From Vandiemenella viatica (lineage: Eukaryota > Arthropoda > Insecta > Orthoptera > Morabidae), in contig JARYHS010008074.1 in NCBI GenBank assembly GCA_031002005.1, positions 177,220,494 to 177,284,493 on the forward strand: a stretch of DNA of 64,000 bases. Reading direction: 5' to 3'. Positions 55,836 through 64,000 of the stretch are shown here, one piece after another (positions within the stretch are counted from its first letter, which is position 1; every line of letters begins with the position of its first letter). The position numbers were made by a program, and so were the translations under genes. The notes under the pieces were generated by a model. The model was not told the origin of the DNA and made no database searches. It saw nothing but the letters and a program-made list of their open reading frames with translations.

Positions 55836-56081
55836 TTTTATTTTTATTTTTTAACTGCTTTACGTCTCTCAACAGCTAGGTCTTTAGAGACGGGAAAGGA
55901 TGGAGGCAAGGAATGGGAAGGAATTCGGCCATGGCCTGTTTAAGGAAGCATCCCGGCATTTGCCTGGAATGATTTTGGAAACCATGGAAAACCCAAATCT
56001 GGATGCCCGGACGGGGATTCGAACCACCGTCCTCCCGAATGCGAGGCCAGAACGCTATCCGTTACACCACCACACTCGGTT
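55836..56081 (-). mobile_element. SINE-1, full copy with target duplication, inside LINE-A
   Basis: The T-rich tail at 55836-55853 marks the - orientation. Body words are GAATTCGGCCATGGCC, TCCCGGCATTTGCCTGG and AACCATGGAAAACCC; the inverted B box is GGGGATTCGAACCACCG, and the tRNA head ends in CCACCACACTCGG. The exact 10-bp duplication shows it inserted after the LINE. Confidence 0.85.
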
Positions 56082-56091
56082 TTTGTCTTTG
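56082..56091. repeat. SINE-1 target site duplication, right
   Basis: TTTGTCTTTG, identical to 55826-55835. Confidence 0.8.
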
Positions 56092-56490
56092 GAAATTACT
56101 GTAGAACACAATCAGTAACCGATATGATAAAAGATCTGGAATGGGATTCATTGGAAGACAGTAGGAGGATGAAGAGAGTCATGGGAGTGAACAGGGCGTA
56201 TATGGGTAAGGAGGCAAGGAAAGATAGTGGAATAAGAATTAAAAGTAATGCATGAAGGGGAACATGACCGCTCGATTTCAGGCACAAGGGCGAGGGAAAA
56301 TTTTCTTTCGTAAGGTAGGGGAGTCGGGGATTGGAATAAGTTACCTAGAAATTGATGAATAATTTATCAAAAACACTGAAACAATTTAAAGTTAAAATTT
56401 GTAGAGGGCAAAAGTAGATGGGTACAGGAACGTGATGGAAATGGGTGTCTAGGGAAATTGCCATCGCAATTAAATTAAATTAAAGATAAG

Positions 56491-58120
56491 GAGTAAATAC
56501 ACCGATATTCAACAAATTTACTTTTTCTTACGAATTTTGGATAAAACCTTACTTGTGGTTAAGTTTTCAGCTTTCTACGACTACGGGAAGTACTTTACAG
56601 TCCTGATGATCTTCGGTGAGTGAGCGACAAAATCAGTGAAATTTGCATGTAATTAACTTTAAAAATTCAGGACAGGACTGAAACAAAATTTAATGTGTTT
56701 GTTGAGCTTGCTGATATCTATGCATAAAAGAAATCAGAGGCATGTCACACATAATAAAGATACTAAAGTAAAAAATGGCCCTAATCGCTTTCAGAAAAGG
56801 ATAGGTAGTGCCACCGCTGACTCCACGGATATTTTGTTGCAGTGAGTCTCAACCTGTTGGCCGGTACCACTTCTGCTTATAGTTATAGAAAATTAGACAA
56901 GTGGTTCACAGGCATTATTGTTAAAAAAATAATTATAATTAAATTAAATATATATATATAAAAATATAATAATAAAACATAAAATAGTGAAAATTGTTAA
57001 CATAAAATGGACCACACTAGTACTATAAAATGAAAGAAGAAAGTAAAAGCTATAAACCAAACTCTCTAAATGCCATTAGTATTTCAACAAAAATCTGGTA
57101 TTTGCAGGATATAACTGCATTTTTTTATAAGAGAGTACTTACTGAATACGTTTCCAGTAGGCACAAATAGAGTAGCGTACCTTTGAGGATCAAGTTAAAG
57201 ACCGTTTTATGGGGGTCTTAGTTGCACAGCGATAGGCTTGGCGAATAATATACACATAGATAAAAAATTAAGGCAGCAAAAGTTAGTGGTCCGCAGAATT
57301 ATTTTGAATATTTTGCTGGTCCTCGGATTGAAAAAGCTAGAGAAACTTTGGACTATAGTGTTTTACAAAATGTTTAAAGCATTTAAATTTTCAAGGTATA
57401 TTGAGTGTATAAAATATATCACTATTTTGAATACTGTTTACATAATTTAGATTATTATAAGGTAATTTCATAATAGTTAATTGTTTATTGCGGTGTTCAG
57501 CCATTGTACATTCTCGAACAATCGCAGCAATGCTACAATATTAATGGCGAACATCCCTTGTCGGTTCCAGAATATTCTTATAGAATGGTTTTCTGTGCTC
57601 TGGGCCCATGAGCACAGTCAACCAACTTCACAAAAATGTAATGAATTTTGAATTGAACATCGTCACAACAATTTCTGTGCATGCGTTGGTATTCTTTGTT
57701 CCAATGTAGGATTATTTTAATCGTATTCAATAAAGTAAAAGTAAATTAATTGGTGAATTATTTATATATGGAAAAAACGTCATGTCATTGACATATTTTC
57801 GCAATATGGTGAAAGTTGGAACTACAAGGCGACAACTCTGTAATCTTAGAGTTTACCAGTCCACTTTATAAACACCATGCTAGGTTGCCAGTTGCAGTAG
57901 ACAAGCGAACTTGTGCTTCAACCCACTTCTACTTTAAAGCGTTTCCCGAGCTAAAGAATAAGATGTTTCATCACACCAGACAAAAGAATGGCATGCTGTG
58001 AGAACCATACAGCTCTGAAGTTGGCCTTGATTGGCGTTTATCAAGTACTTGAGGTTGCTGGCTACGTGTTTGTCGAACACATAGTTACGAAGTACTTTGT
58101 TTTATCTATCCATGCAGATA
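56491..58120. other. Upstream region of gene 3; possible hAT end at 56840
   Basis: CAGTGAGTCTCAACCTGTTGG at 56840 looks like a hAT terminal repeat, and GTGGTCCGCAGAATTATTTTG at 57281 like hAT subterminal sequence, but no opposite end or duplication is visible. No coding frame with a domain. Confidence 0.4.
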
Positions 58121-58124
58121 TCAT

Positions 58125-58157
58125 TATAAATGAAGAACTTTCTGAGCACCAACAGTC
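58125..58157 (+). promoter_or_regulatory. TATA box and initiator of protease gene 3
   Basis: TATAAA at 58125-58130, CAGTC at 58153-58157 (28 bp downstream), ATG 39 bp from the TATA box. The same layout as genes 1 and 2. Confidence 0.7.
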
Positions 58158-58163
58158 GCCACC

Positions 58164-58211
58164 ATGAAGCTTTTCCTGTCTTGTATTCTACTCGCTGTGG
58201 CAGCCGCGCAG
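58164..58211 (+). CDS. Gene 3 exon 1: signal peptide
   Basis: 48 nt, phase 0 exit at GTAGGA. Confidence 0.8.
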
Positions 58212-59567
58212 GTAGGATATGACATCCCGATAGCAAAAACCTTAGCGTAGAGCAATTCTAGTTAAGTTTAGCCAAATACAAAAAAGATCTTTTTTTAAAA
58301 AATGATCAAATCATGAACATTGAGTGAAGTTTAACAAGGCGAATTCACCGCGCAAGGTAGCGGTAGTACAACTTTCTTTCTTTTCTGCTGCCTATACGCC
58401 TCATCAACGCCGAGGACATTGGAGATTAGAAAGGACTGGAGCAAGGAATGGGAAAGAATTCGGTCATATGGATTTGAAGGAATCGTCCCTGCATTCGCAT
58501 GTAGTAATTTAGGGAAACCAACGGAAACCAAAACCTGGATGGTTGAATGGGGATACGAATTCACTAACTCCCCAGTGCGAAGCCAGAGCGATACTGCACA
58601 CCCACCTTGCTTTAAATTCTGGGTAATCAAGTGTATCCTTTATCCTACGAGAATTCACTTTTTTTAAAATAAAATCCTCTGTTTATAAATGATACAATAG
58701 TTGTACTAATCAGTTATAGATTAAAATCAAATTCTATTAGTCGAAAAAGCATCTTTGATGCAGGAGAATGCTTCAGCTACATTAACATTAGGGTTTGGTA
58801 TCAACTCTGCTTTTATTATTCGAAAGCCACTATGCAAACTGATAACGTACACGATAGTATTTTCTTAACTTTGCAATCAGCAGTCAATTACGCTGATATC
58901 ACACTCTCGGCTAAATGTAATAATCACCGATTCATATAAAATTTCGCCACAAGATTAAAAATTGTTTCAGAACATCCTGTTTTATCTTTGTATGCCCTTC
59001 GTTATCTGATTATTTGCATGTTCTACTATCCTTATACACTCTCACTTTCTTAATCGCACTCACCACACAGCCCTCACTAATATATACCACTATCTTTGTT
59101 CTGATCTGTTAATAGTCCGTATATTGCTCTCGCAATGATCTCAATGCCATTTGCTAAATGTTCTGGTCCATTTACGACTGAGATATATTCGCAGTGTCAT
59201 CGCTTAAAATCCTACATTTCTTCATTTTAAGTGAAGTGTACTTTTTAAAGCTCTCTGACTTTTGTATGTACCTAAAGAGGACAGATATATAGTAAACCAT
59301 TCCTTAATGTATGTTTTAGCGGTAAATAATGGTTGGAATCTCGAATTCAATTCCAAATGCTAAAAAGATGATTCGATAATAACGGCATAGATTGGAGAGA
59401 TAGAATTATTATTTGCTGGAAAACAAGCAGGACAAATGAAATCTGTGAGGAGGGCACTGAGTAAGCAATGAATGTGTTTTCACAGGCCGAGCTTCTGCGA
59501 TCGGCGGCCCCGATCCGAAAGATCACCCTTCCAAAGATAAAGCAAGATGATGACAGCAAGGAGAAAG
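58164..59567 (+). CDS. Third serine protease paralogue, 5' part (exons 1-2 only)
   Basis: Exon 1 (58164-58211) encodes the signal peptide MKLFLSCILLAVAAAQ. Its start, GCCACCATG, has a strong initiation context. Exon 2 (59486-59567, 82 nt) encodes AELLRSAAPIRKITLPKIKQ then DDDSKEKG, a basic propeptide ending in phase 1 at GTAAGG. Lengths and phases equal exon 2 of gene 2, and the predicted next exon should begin by completing Gly and carry RII-G, but it was not found up to 64000. So the gene most likely continues beyond the window with an intron 2 longer than 4.4 kb; a truncated gene is the alternative. Protease identity is inferred from exon structure, position and promoter layout, since no catalytic residue is present here. 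Confidence 0.7.
58395..58615 (-). mobile_element. SINE-1 copy in gene 3 intron 1
   Basis: GCCGAGGACATTGG, GAATTCGGTCATATGG, GGGAAACCAACGG, GGGGATACGAATTCAC (decayed inverted B box) and ACACCCACCTTGC follow SINE-1 order in reverse orientation. Diverged. Confidence 0.65.
59486..59567 (+). CDS. Gene 3 exon 2: propeptide
   Basis: 82 nt after TTTTCACAG. Lys/Arg-rich, with an acidic QDDDSKEK end. Confidence 0.7.
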
Positions 59568-61019
59568 GTAAGGAACTCTGCTCTAATATCCAGAGGAAGG
59601 TTTTGATTTTTAACTATTCTGAATTTCTCTTCTCTTTCATATACAAGTTACTACACTTAATTCAGATCTCAAAAGTATTGCGTAGTAGAACTAATACAGT
59701 TATTTATGTATCATGTATGTTTTATATACAGATGAGTATGCAACGTCAATTTTCTCTGAAACATATCTTGCACAGTATTAAAATGTACTACATTAAATCA
59801 GAAGACGTCATAGGTTAATGTTTGGATATCTGAGTTATAAATATTTTGACGAGGTCTGTAACACTATACGAAACCCATCTGGGAAAAACTAGATCATTTT
59901 GTATAATAACTATATCGTACACTAGTTTTTAAATACAACGCGGAGGTTGACAGAGATTCTGGAAACATGAAAATTTCCAGCTGAGTTTAACTCTGAAAGT
60001 TAACAATTTAGGAGTATTTACACCTGGATACGTTTCTAAACTCCTGTTTTAATGTCCAAAGTAAGCCATATTTCTCAGGCGTCACACAAATATTCTAGAG
60101 CTAACCAATCGCTAATAATATTTTTGGCTTGAAATTAATTACAATATTGCTAGATTGCCAACACTCTAAAATAATTGAGAACATAGGTATGATTCTTTTA
60201 AATAATCGTCATTAGATTGGGCACGTTGAGAAATTTACTGAAAAACCTTCATTTTTTCTGACATCAGTCTCTCGGCTGATTTGGTGCAAAGCAATCCCGC
60301 GTTAAAATCTTCATCTCAACATACCTTTTACAACCTACGTCCTAAATATCTGTCTTCCTGTACAAATCTTATCTTTGACTGTTCCTTCCCATAACAAATT
60401 ATTCAATCCCGCAGTCTTAAAATGTGACCAACCATCATGTCTCTTCTTTCTCTAATACTCTTTCACACCTCATCCATCATCTGCAAGACATGTTCATTTT
60501 ACATGCTTACTTTATCTGTCCACTTAATTTCCAGAATCCTTCAACAACAAAACACTTCAAATGCTTCAGTTTTCCTTGTTTCTGGCATTCCAAAAGTCTG
60601 TGCTTCGCTATCATAAAGTACCATGTTCCGCATACATAGTTTTTTTTTTTTTTAATCTGTATCCAAGAGCAATATTTCTTTTTCAAGAATATCTTTTTCG
60701 CTAGTGCTATTATGCTTTTAACATATTCTTGCTTTGACATCAGTTGTATTTTACTTCGTAAGTAAAAGAATTCACTTCCCACACTGATACGATCCTATTT
60801 TTATATTTTTTTCTACTATTATTGCTGTCACTTTTGTCACATTTCATTACTTTTGTTTTGCTTTGGTTTATATTTAGGTCAAAACCTTCTTTCAGTGTTT
60901 TGTTTATGCCATCTCCTTCTCAAGATCCTTAGTGTGTTCTGCCAATAGCATAATGTCATCAGCAAATTGTAGCATATTGATTTTTTCTCCTGAACACTTA
61001 TGCTGCATTCAAATTGCTC

Positions 61020-61320
61020 TTTTACTTCCTTTACATACATATATACTCTGCAATTCACGAAATTGCTGGTGGCAGAGTGTGCTCAGCACCAAAACTAATC
61101 TCTTCACTGTGTATTCCAATTCCGAATGGTATGAGAGAAAAAGTATCATAAGTATCATTGCGGCACCGTATTTCTCTAATCTCTATCCTTCCTGCCATTG
61201 TGACTCAAATTGGTTGGTGGACGAAATATTTCACCCCACTCGTAAATGAATGTGAGTGCATGCACGTTTACCAATAAGTTCAAACGAAACGTGCGTCGCC
61301 TATCTACTAGTTAAATATTA
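61020..61320 (-). mobile_element. LINE-B 3' end nested in LINE-E
   Basis: Reversed, it runs GGATAGAGATTAGAGAAATA, GGAATTGGAATACACAG, then CGTGAATTGCAGAGTATATA and TGTATGTA. This follows the 3' end of LINE-B at 46215-46378 (GGATAAGATTAGAGAAATAA, GGATTGGAATGCACAG, GTGAATTGCAGAGTATGG). 5'-truncated. Confidence 0.65.
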
Positions 61321-61478
61321 ATGGGCTAGACTACAACCTTGTCACACAACCTTTTTAACTAATGCATGTCTCTCATGATTCTCCATTTTGACGGCAGCCA
61401 TTGATTGTTATATAGATTATAAAGTGTTTTTCTATCCATATTTGGGACCTGACTTCTTTTAAAATTATGAACACACTG

Positions 61479-61536
61479 TCCCATCTAACATTATCAAAAG
61501 CTTTATCTCCCATCTAACATTATCAAAAGCTTTATC
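61479..61536. repeat. 29-bp tandem duplication
   Basis: TCCCATCTAACATTATCAAA begins both units (61479 and 61508); the 29-bp units are identical. Since 29 is not a multiple of 3 it breaks the LINE-E frame. Confidence 0.9.
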
Positions 61537-61673
61537 CAAGCTTATCCTCACCTAATTCAGCCGAGGAAAATGTCGGAATGATAAGTGTTATTCCATTACC
61601 GCATTTACTCTTGCCAAAATTACACCTTCAATGATGGTCGTATGTTGCATACCTAGTTGCCTTTAATGCCTTA

Positions 61674-62853
61674 GGGCCGGATACACTAGGGGACATATCT
61701 GACGCGCAACACTGAGTCTGGGTGGCGCTGCAACGTTCCCCGCTGTCACACAATGTTGTGTGCAACAATTTGCGCGACATCTACGTGCCGCGGGGCATGT
61801 TGTGTGTTACCGCTTCCAGAGCGAAAACATCGCGCGTCATCCCGCGTCATTTGTACCCGAGTGCAGTCGTGTGCGCAGTATGCCATGTGGGCAAACGAGA
61901 TGGTGCTTCAACTAATCGAGCTGTGTCAGTTTTATGGGTTGTTGTGGGACACTTCAAAACCGTGATTATCTGATTCTACTGGTACAGTGCTAAAATAGTT
62001 GTTATATGCTAGGGTGGATGATTTTTTTTTCTATCTCATAATTAGGTTTAAAAATTATTCTACCAGGAAACCCTTCCTTGTTCACTTACAAAATATTCAG
62101 AAAAATTGTTTCTTATTTCGATAGCAGATTCAGGATAACGTCTTTCTCTAGCGTCAACATATTATGACATCCAATTTCTCTGCGCCATGATCCTTCCACA
62201 ATTTCGTGATCCATCTTTTCAGAATCAAAGGTTCCATGTGGGGTGTACAGTGATCTGAACTGACTATTTCGCCTTAAAAAATTATGTAGGTTTACACACG
62301 CCATTTGCAGGCTGGAGGGCTATTAGTGTACGGAATATACGAAATACCACACATAAAATTCCAAACACATTTTCTACAACTCTTCTTGCTCTTGATAGTC
62401 TGTAATTGAAAATGCGTTTTGTAGTACCCACATCGTGATTACATCATCATATGTTCGGTCAATGCAAAGGCACTGTCTCCTACCAATACGAAAGGCATAT
62501 TTGGTCCACCTTATCGTATTGGCTCTGGATATGGCCACTTAAGTTGTTTAGCAACCAGAGCTCTATTAAAAAGCAGTCTCTTGGAACACTCCACTGTCAG
62601 AAGAGTTTTCTTTTGCACTACAATTTGCATAAATAAAATTATAACCGGCATACGCAATAGCCAAAAGGACAATAGTTCGTTGTAGTTATAATAGTCGCTG
62701 CCGGAATTGGAAGGAGCCTGAATCAAACCATGTTTGCCATCAATAGATCGAAGGCAATGTGTGGAATTTCCAAAATATTTCATAATCACACGCCTTTTCC
62801 TTCCATTTATTTACAGTAGCTGGAACTTGAAACAGCACAAATAATTATTAATA
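61674..62853 (-). mobile_element. PIF/Harbinger transposon, partial, interrupted by Tc1
   Basis: Left end GGGCCGGATACACTAGGGG after TTA (61671-61673) is a Harbinger-type terminus. The transposase is read on the - strand from 62850 to 62110. The right end would lie beyond the Tc1 element inserted at 62854. Confidence 0.7.
62113..62850 (-). pseudogene. Harbinger DDE transposase (DDE_Tnp_4 type), broken
   Basis: From the N-side: VNKWKEKACDYEIFW-like at about 62775-62820, then SIDGKHGLIQAPSNSGSDYY (62660-62740) holding the first catalytic Asp region, a decayed middle with IILFMQIVVQ and NRALVAKQLKWPYPEPI (62511-62560). The C-terminus has ACVNLHNFLRR and FDSEKMDHEIVEGSWRREIG (62113-62304). The region between, with the later catalytic residues, is not open. 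Several frameshifts. In active elements it works with a Myb-like partner, not seen here. Confidence 0.75.
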
Positions 62854-64000
62854 CCCTCCTGGAAATTGAAATAAGAACACATTGACGCCGGTGTGTAAGA
62901 CCCACCATACTTGCTCCGGACACTACTAGAGGGCTGTACAAGCAATGATCAAACGCACGGCACAGCGGACACACCCGGAACAGCAGTGTTGGCCGTCGAA
63001 GGGCGCTAACTGCGCAGCGGTTGGGCACCGCCGCAGTCAGTGTCAGCCAGTTTGCCGTGGCATACGGAGCTCCATCTCAGTCTTTAACACTGGTAGCATG
63101 CCGCGACAGCGTGTACGTGAACCGTATGTGCAATTAACGGATTTTGAGCGATGGCGTATAGTGGGCATGCGGGAGGCCGGGTGGACGTACCGCCGAATTG
63201 CTCAACATGTGGGGCGCGAGGTCTCCACAGTACATCGATGTTGTCGCCAGTGGTCGGCGGAAGGTGCACGTGCCCGTCGACCTGGGTCCGGACAGCAGCG
63301 ACGCACGGACGCACGCCAAGACCGTCGCATCCTACGCAGTGCCGTAGGGGACCGCACCGCCACTTCCCGGCAAATTAGGGACACTGTTGCTCCTGGGGTA
63401 TCAGAGAGGACCATTCGCAACCGTCTCCAAGAAGCTGGGCTACGGTCCCGCGCACCGTTAGGTCGTCTTCCGCTCACGCCCCAACATCGTGCAGCCAGCC
63501 TCCAGTGGTGTCGCGACAGGCGTGTATGGAGGGACGAATGGAGACGTGTCGTCTTCAGTGATGAGAGTCGCTTCTGCCTTGGTGCCAATGATGGTCGTAT
63601 GCGAGTTTGGCGCCGTGCAGGTGAGCGCCACAATCAGGACTGCATACGACCGAGGCACACAGGGCCAACACCCGGCATCATGGTGTGGGGAGCGATATGC
63701 TACACTGGCCGTACACCTCTGGTGATCGTCGAGGGGACACTGAACAGTGCACGGTACATTCAAACCGTCATCGAACCCATCGTTCTACCATTCCTAGACC
63801 GGCAAGGGAACATGCTGTTCCAACAGGACAATGCACGTCCACATGTATCCCGTGCCACCCAACGTGCTCTAGAAGGTGTAAGTCAACTACCCTGGCCAGC
63901 GAGATCTCCGGATCTGTCCCCCATTGAGCATGTTTGGGACTGGATGAAACGTCGTCTCACGCGGTCTGCACGTCCAGCACGAACGCTGGTCCAGCTGAGG
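62854..64000 (+). mobile_element. Tc1-family transposon, left part (runs off the window)
   Basis: Begins CCCTCCTGGAAATTGAAATA immediately after TA at 62852-62853. GC-rich relative to its flanks. It contains the open transposase frame from 63098. The right end is outside the window. It inserted into the Harbinger element. Confidence 0.85.
63098..64000 (+). CDS. Tc1 transposase, open frame, 3' truncated by window end
   Basis: The frame from ATG 63098 is open for all 301 codons to the last base. Order: N-terminal paired-like helix-turn-helix (QLTDFERWRIVGMREAGWTY, then RRIAQHVGREVSTVHRCCRQ); a basic linker (ARARRPGSGQQRRTDARQ); a second HTH with RTIRNRLQEAGLRSRAPLGR; catalytic core with VVFSDESRFCLGANDGRMRV, then GIMVWGAI and LFQQDNARPHVSRATQRAL, and SPDLSPIEHVWDWMKRRL (DD34E signature). 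About 340 aa is usual for the family, so some 40 residues should lie beyond. No stop or frameshift is seen, unlike every other transposase in the window, so this copy could still be active or be young. Cut-and-paste at TA. Confidence 0.9.
   Translation, partial: MPRQRVREPYVQLTDFERWRIVGMREAGWTYRRIAQHVGREVSTVHRCCRQWSAEGARARRPGSGQQRRTDARQDRRILRSAVGDRTATSRQIRDTVAPGVSERTIRNRLQEAGLRSRAPLGRLPLTPQHRAASLQWCRDRRVWRDEWRRVVFSDESRFCLGANDGRMRVWRRAGERHNQDCIRPRHTGPTPGIMVWGAICYTGRTPLVIVEGTLNSARYIQTVIEPIVLPFLDRQGNMLFQQDNARPHVSRATQRALEGVSQLPWPARSPDLSPIEHVWDWMKRRLTRSARPARTLVQLR

Larger units (their letters stand above)
55440..56490 (+). mobile_element. LINE-A copy interrupted by SINE-1
   Basis: Segments match the 41440 copy: AGGGTGATCTGGACAGGAT, KINAKKSQLI-like at 55515, and the stretch near 55735 reading GYKTLVRPLLEYGGVAWDPQ. 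After the SINE come [20 protein letters not shown] and RRMKRVMGVNRAYMG. The 3' end is GCCATCGCAATTAAATTAAA at about 56460-56479. Dead. Confidence 0.8.
60240..61560 (-). mobile_element. LINE-E fragment, - orientation, interrupted by LINE-B
   Basis: - strand blocks: KAFDNVRWD at about 61490-61530; an ADDIM-like block near 60950; LNINQSKTKVMKCDKSD at about 60840-60870; GSEFFYLRSKIQLMSKQEYV at 60720-60780; VKSIIALAKKIFLKKK next; then KHRLLECQKQGKLKHLKCFV. The order matches an RT ORF2. Frames are broken, and a 29-bp tandem duplication sits in the RT part. Confidence 0.65.

Noticed and set aside
56840..57290. A complete hAT element
   Set aside because: Only one terminal-like sequence is visible, with no matching opposite end or duplication.
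1..64000. CRISPR arrays, operons and bacterial-type signals
   Set aside because: The window is intron-containing eukaryotic DNA; simple repeats lack repeat-spacer structure.

Overview
The window is nuclear DNA of an arthropod, most likely an insect. Intergenic DNA is AT-rich, introns run to almost 4 kb, splice sites are GT/AG, and the sequence is packed with LINEs, tRNA-derived SINEs, Penelope-like elements (PLEs), hAT, Tc1 and Harbinger transposons and foldback MITEs. The two tRNA-derived SINE families and the brachyurin-type proteases suggest a polyneopteran such as an orthopteran or stick insect. That placement is an inference from memory, not a match.

The host content is a head-to-tail cluster of three secreted S1A serine protease genes on the + strand. 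Gene 1 spans 17572-29150 (7 exons, 282 aa). Gene 2 spans 37058-50873 (7 exons, 288 aa). Gene 3 starts at 58164 and only its first two coding exons lie in the window. Genes 1 and 2 share intron phases 0,1,2,1,1,0, and exons 3 (145 nt) and 5 (99 nt) are the same length in both. Gene 3 exon 2 has the same length (82 nt) and exit phase as gene 2 exon 2. Each gene has a TATA-like box 39-43 bp upstream of the ATG. Each complete protein has a signal peptide, a short propeptide ending in Arg before Ile-Ile, the His/Asp/Ser triad, six cysteines and Asp at the position of chymotrypsin residue 226, as in brachyurins (crab-collagenase-like enzymes). They are probably midgut digestive enzymes that have diverged in the S1 pocket: residue 189 is Gln in gene 1 and Ser in gene 2.

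Layout: 1-7.6 kb holds LINE and DNA-transposon relics and a degenerate repeat array. 7.6-10.9 kb is an RTE-type LINE split by a 2.3-kb PLE built as a near-perfect inverted repeat with a 12-bp target duplication. 10.9-17.5 kb holds MITE and SINE relics and no gene. 17.5-29.2 kb is gene 1, whose introns carry two more PLE-derived inverted repeats with their own target duplications, inverted LINE fragments, a SINE and a MITE. 29.2-37 kb holds SINEs, a broken Tc1, a small hAT MITE and a 2.4-kb hAT with intact ends. 37-50.9 kb is gene 2, with SINE, MITE and LINE insertions in its introns. 50.9-58.1 kb holds LINE and SINE relics. 58.1-64 kb is the 5' part of gene 3, whose intron 2 has LINE relics and a Harbinger element, itself interrupted by a Tc1 element whose transposase frame is open to the window end.

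The most unusual feature is the repeated occurrence of PLE-type insertions consisting of inverted terminal repeats that carry hammerhead-ribozyme-like cores, each flanked by 12-14 bp target duplications.
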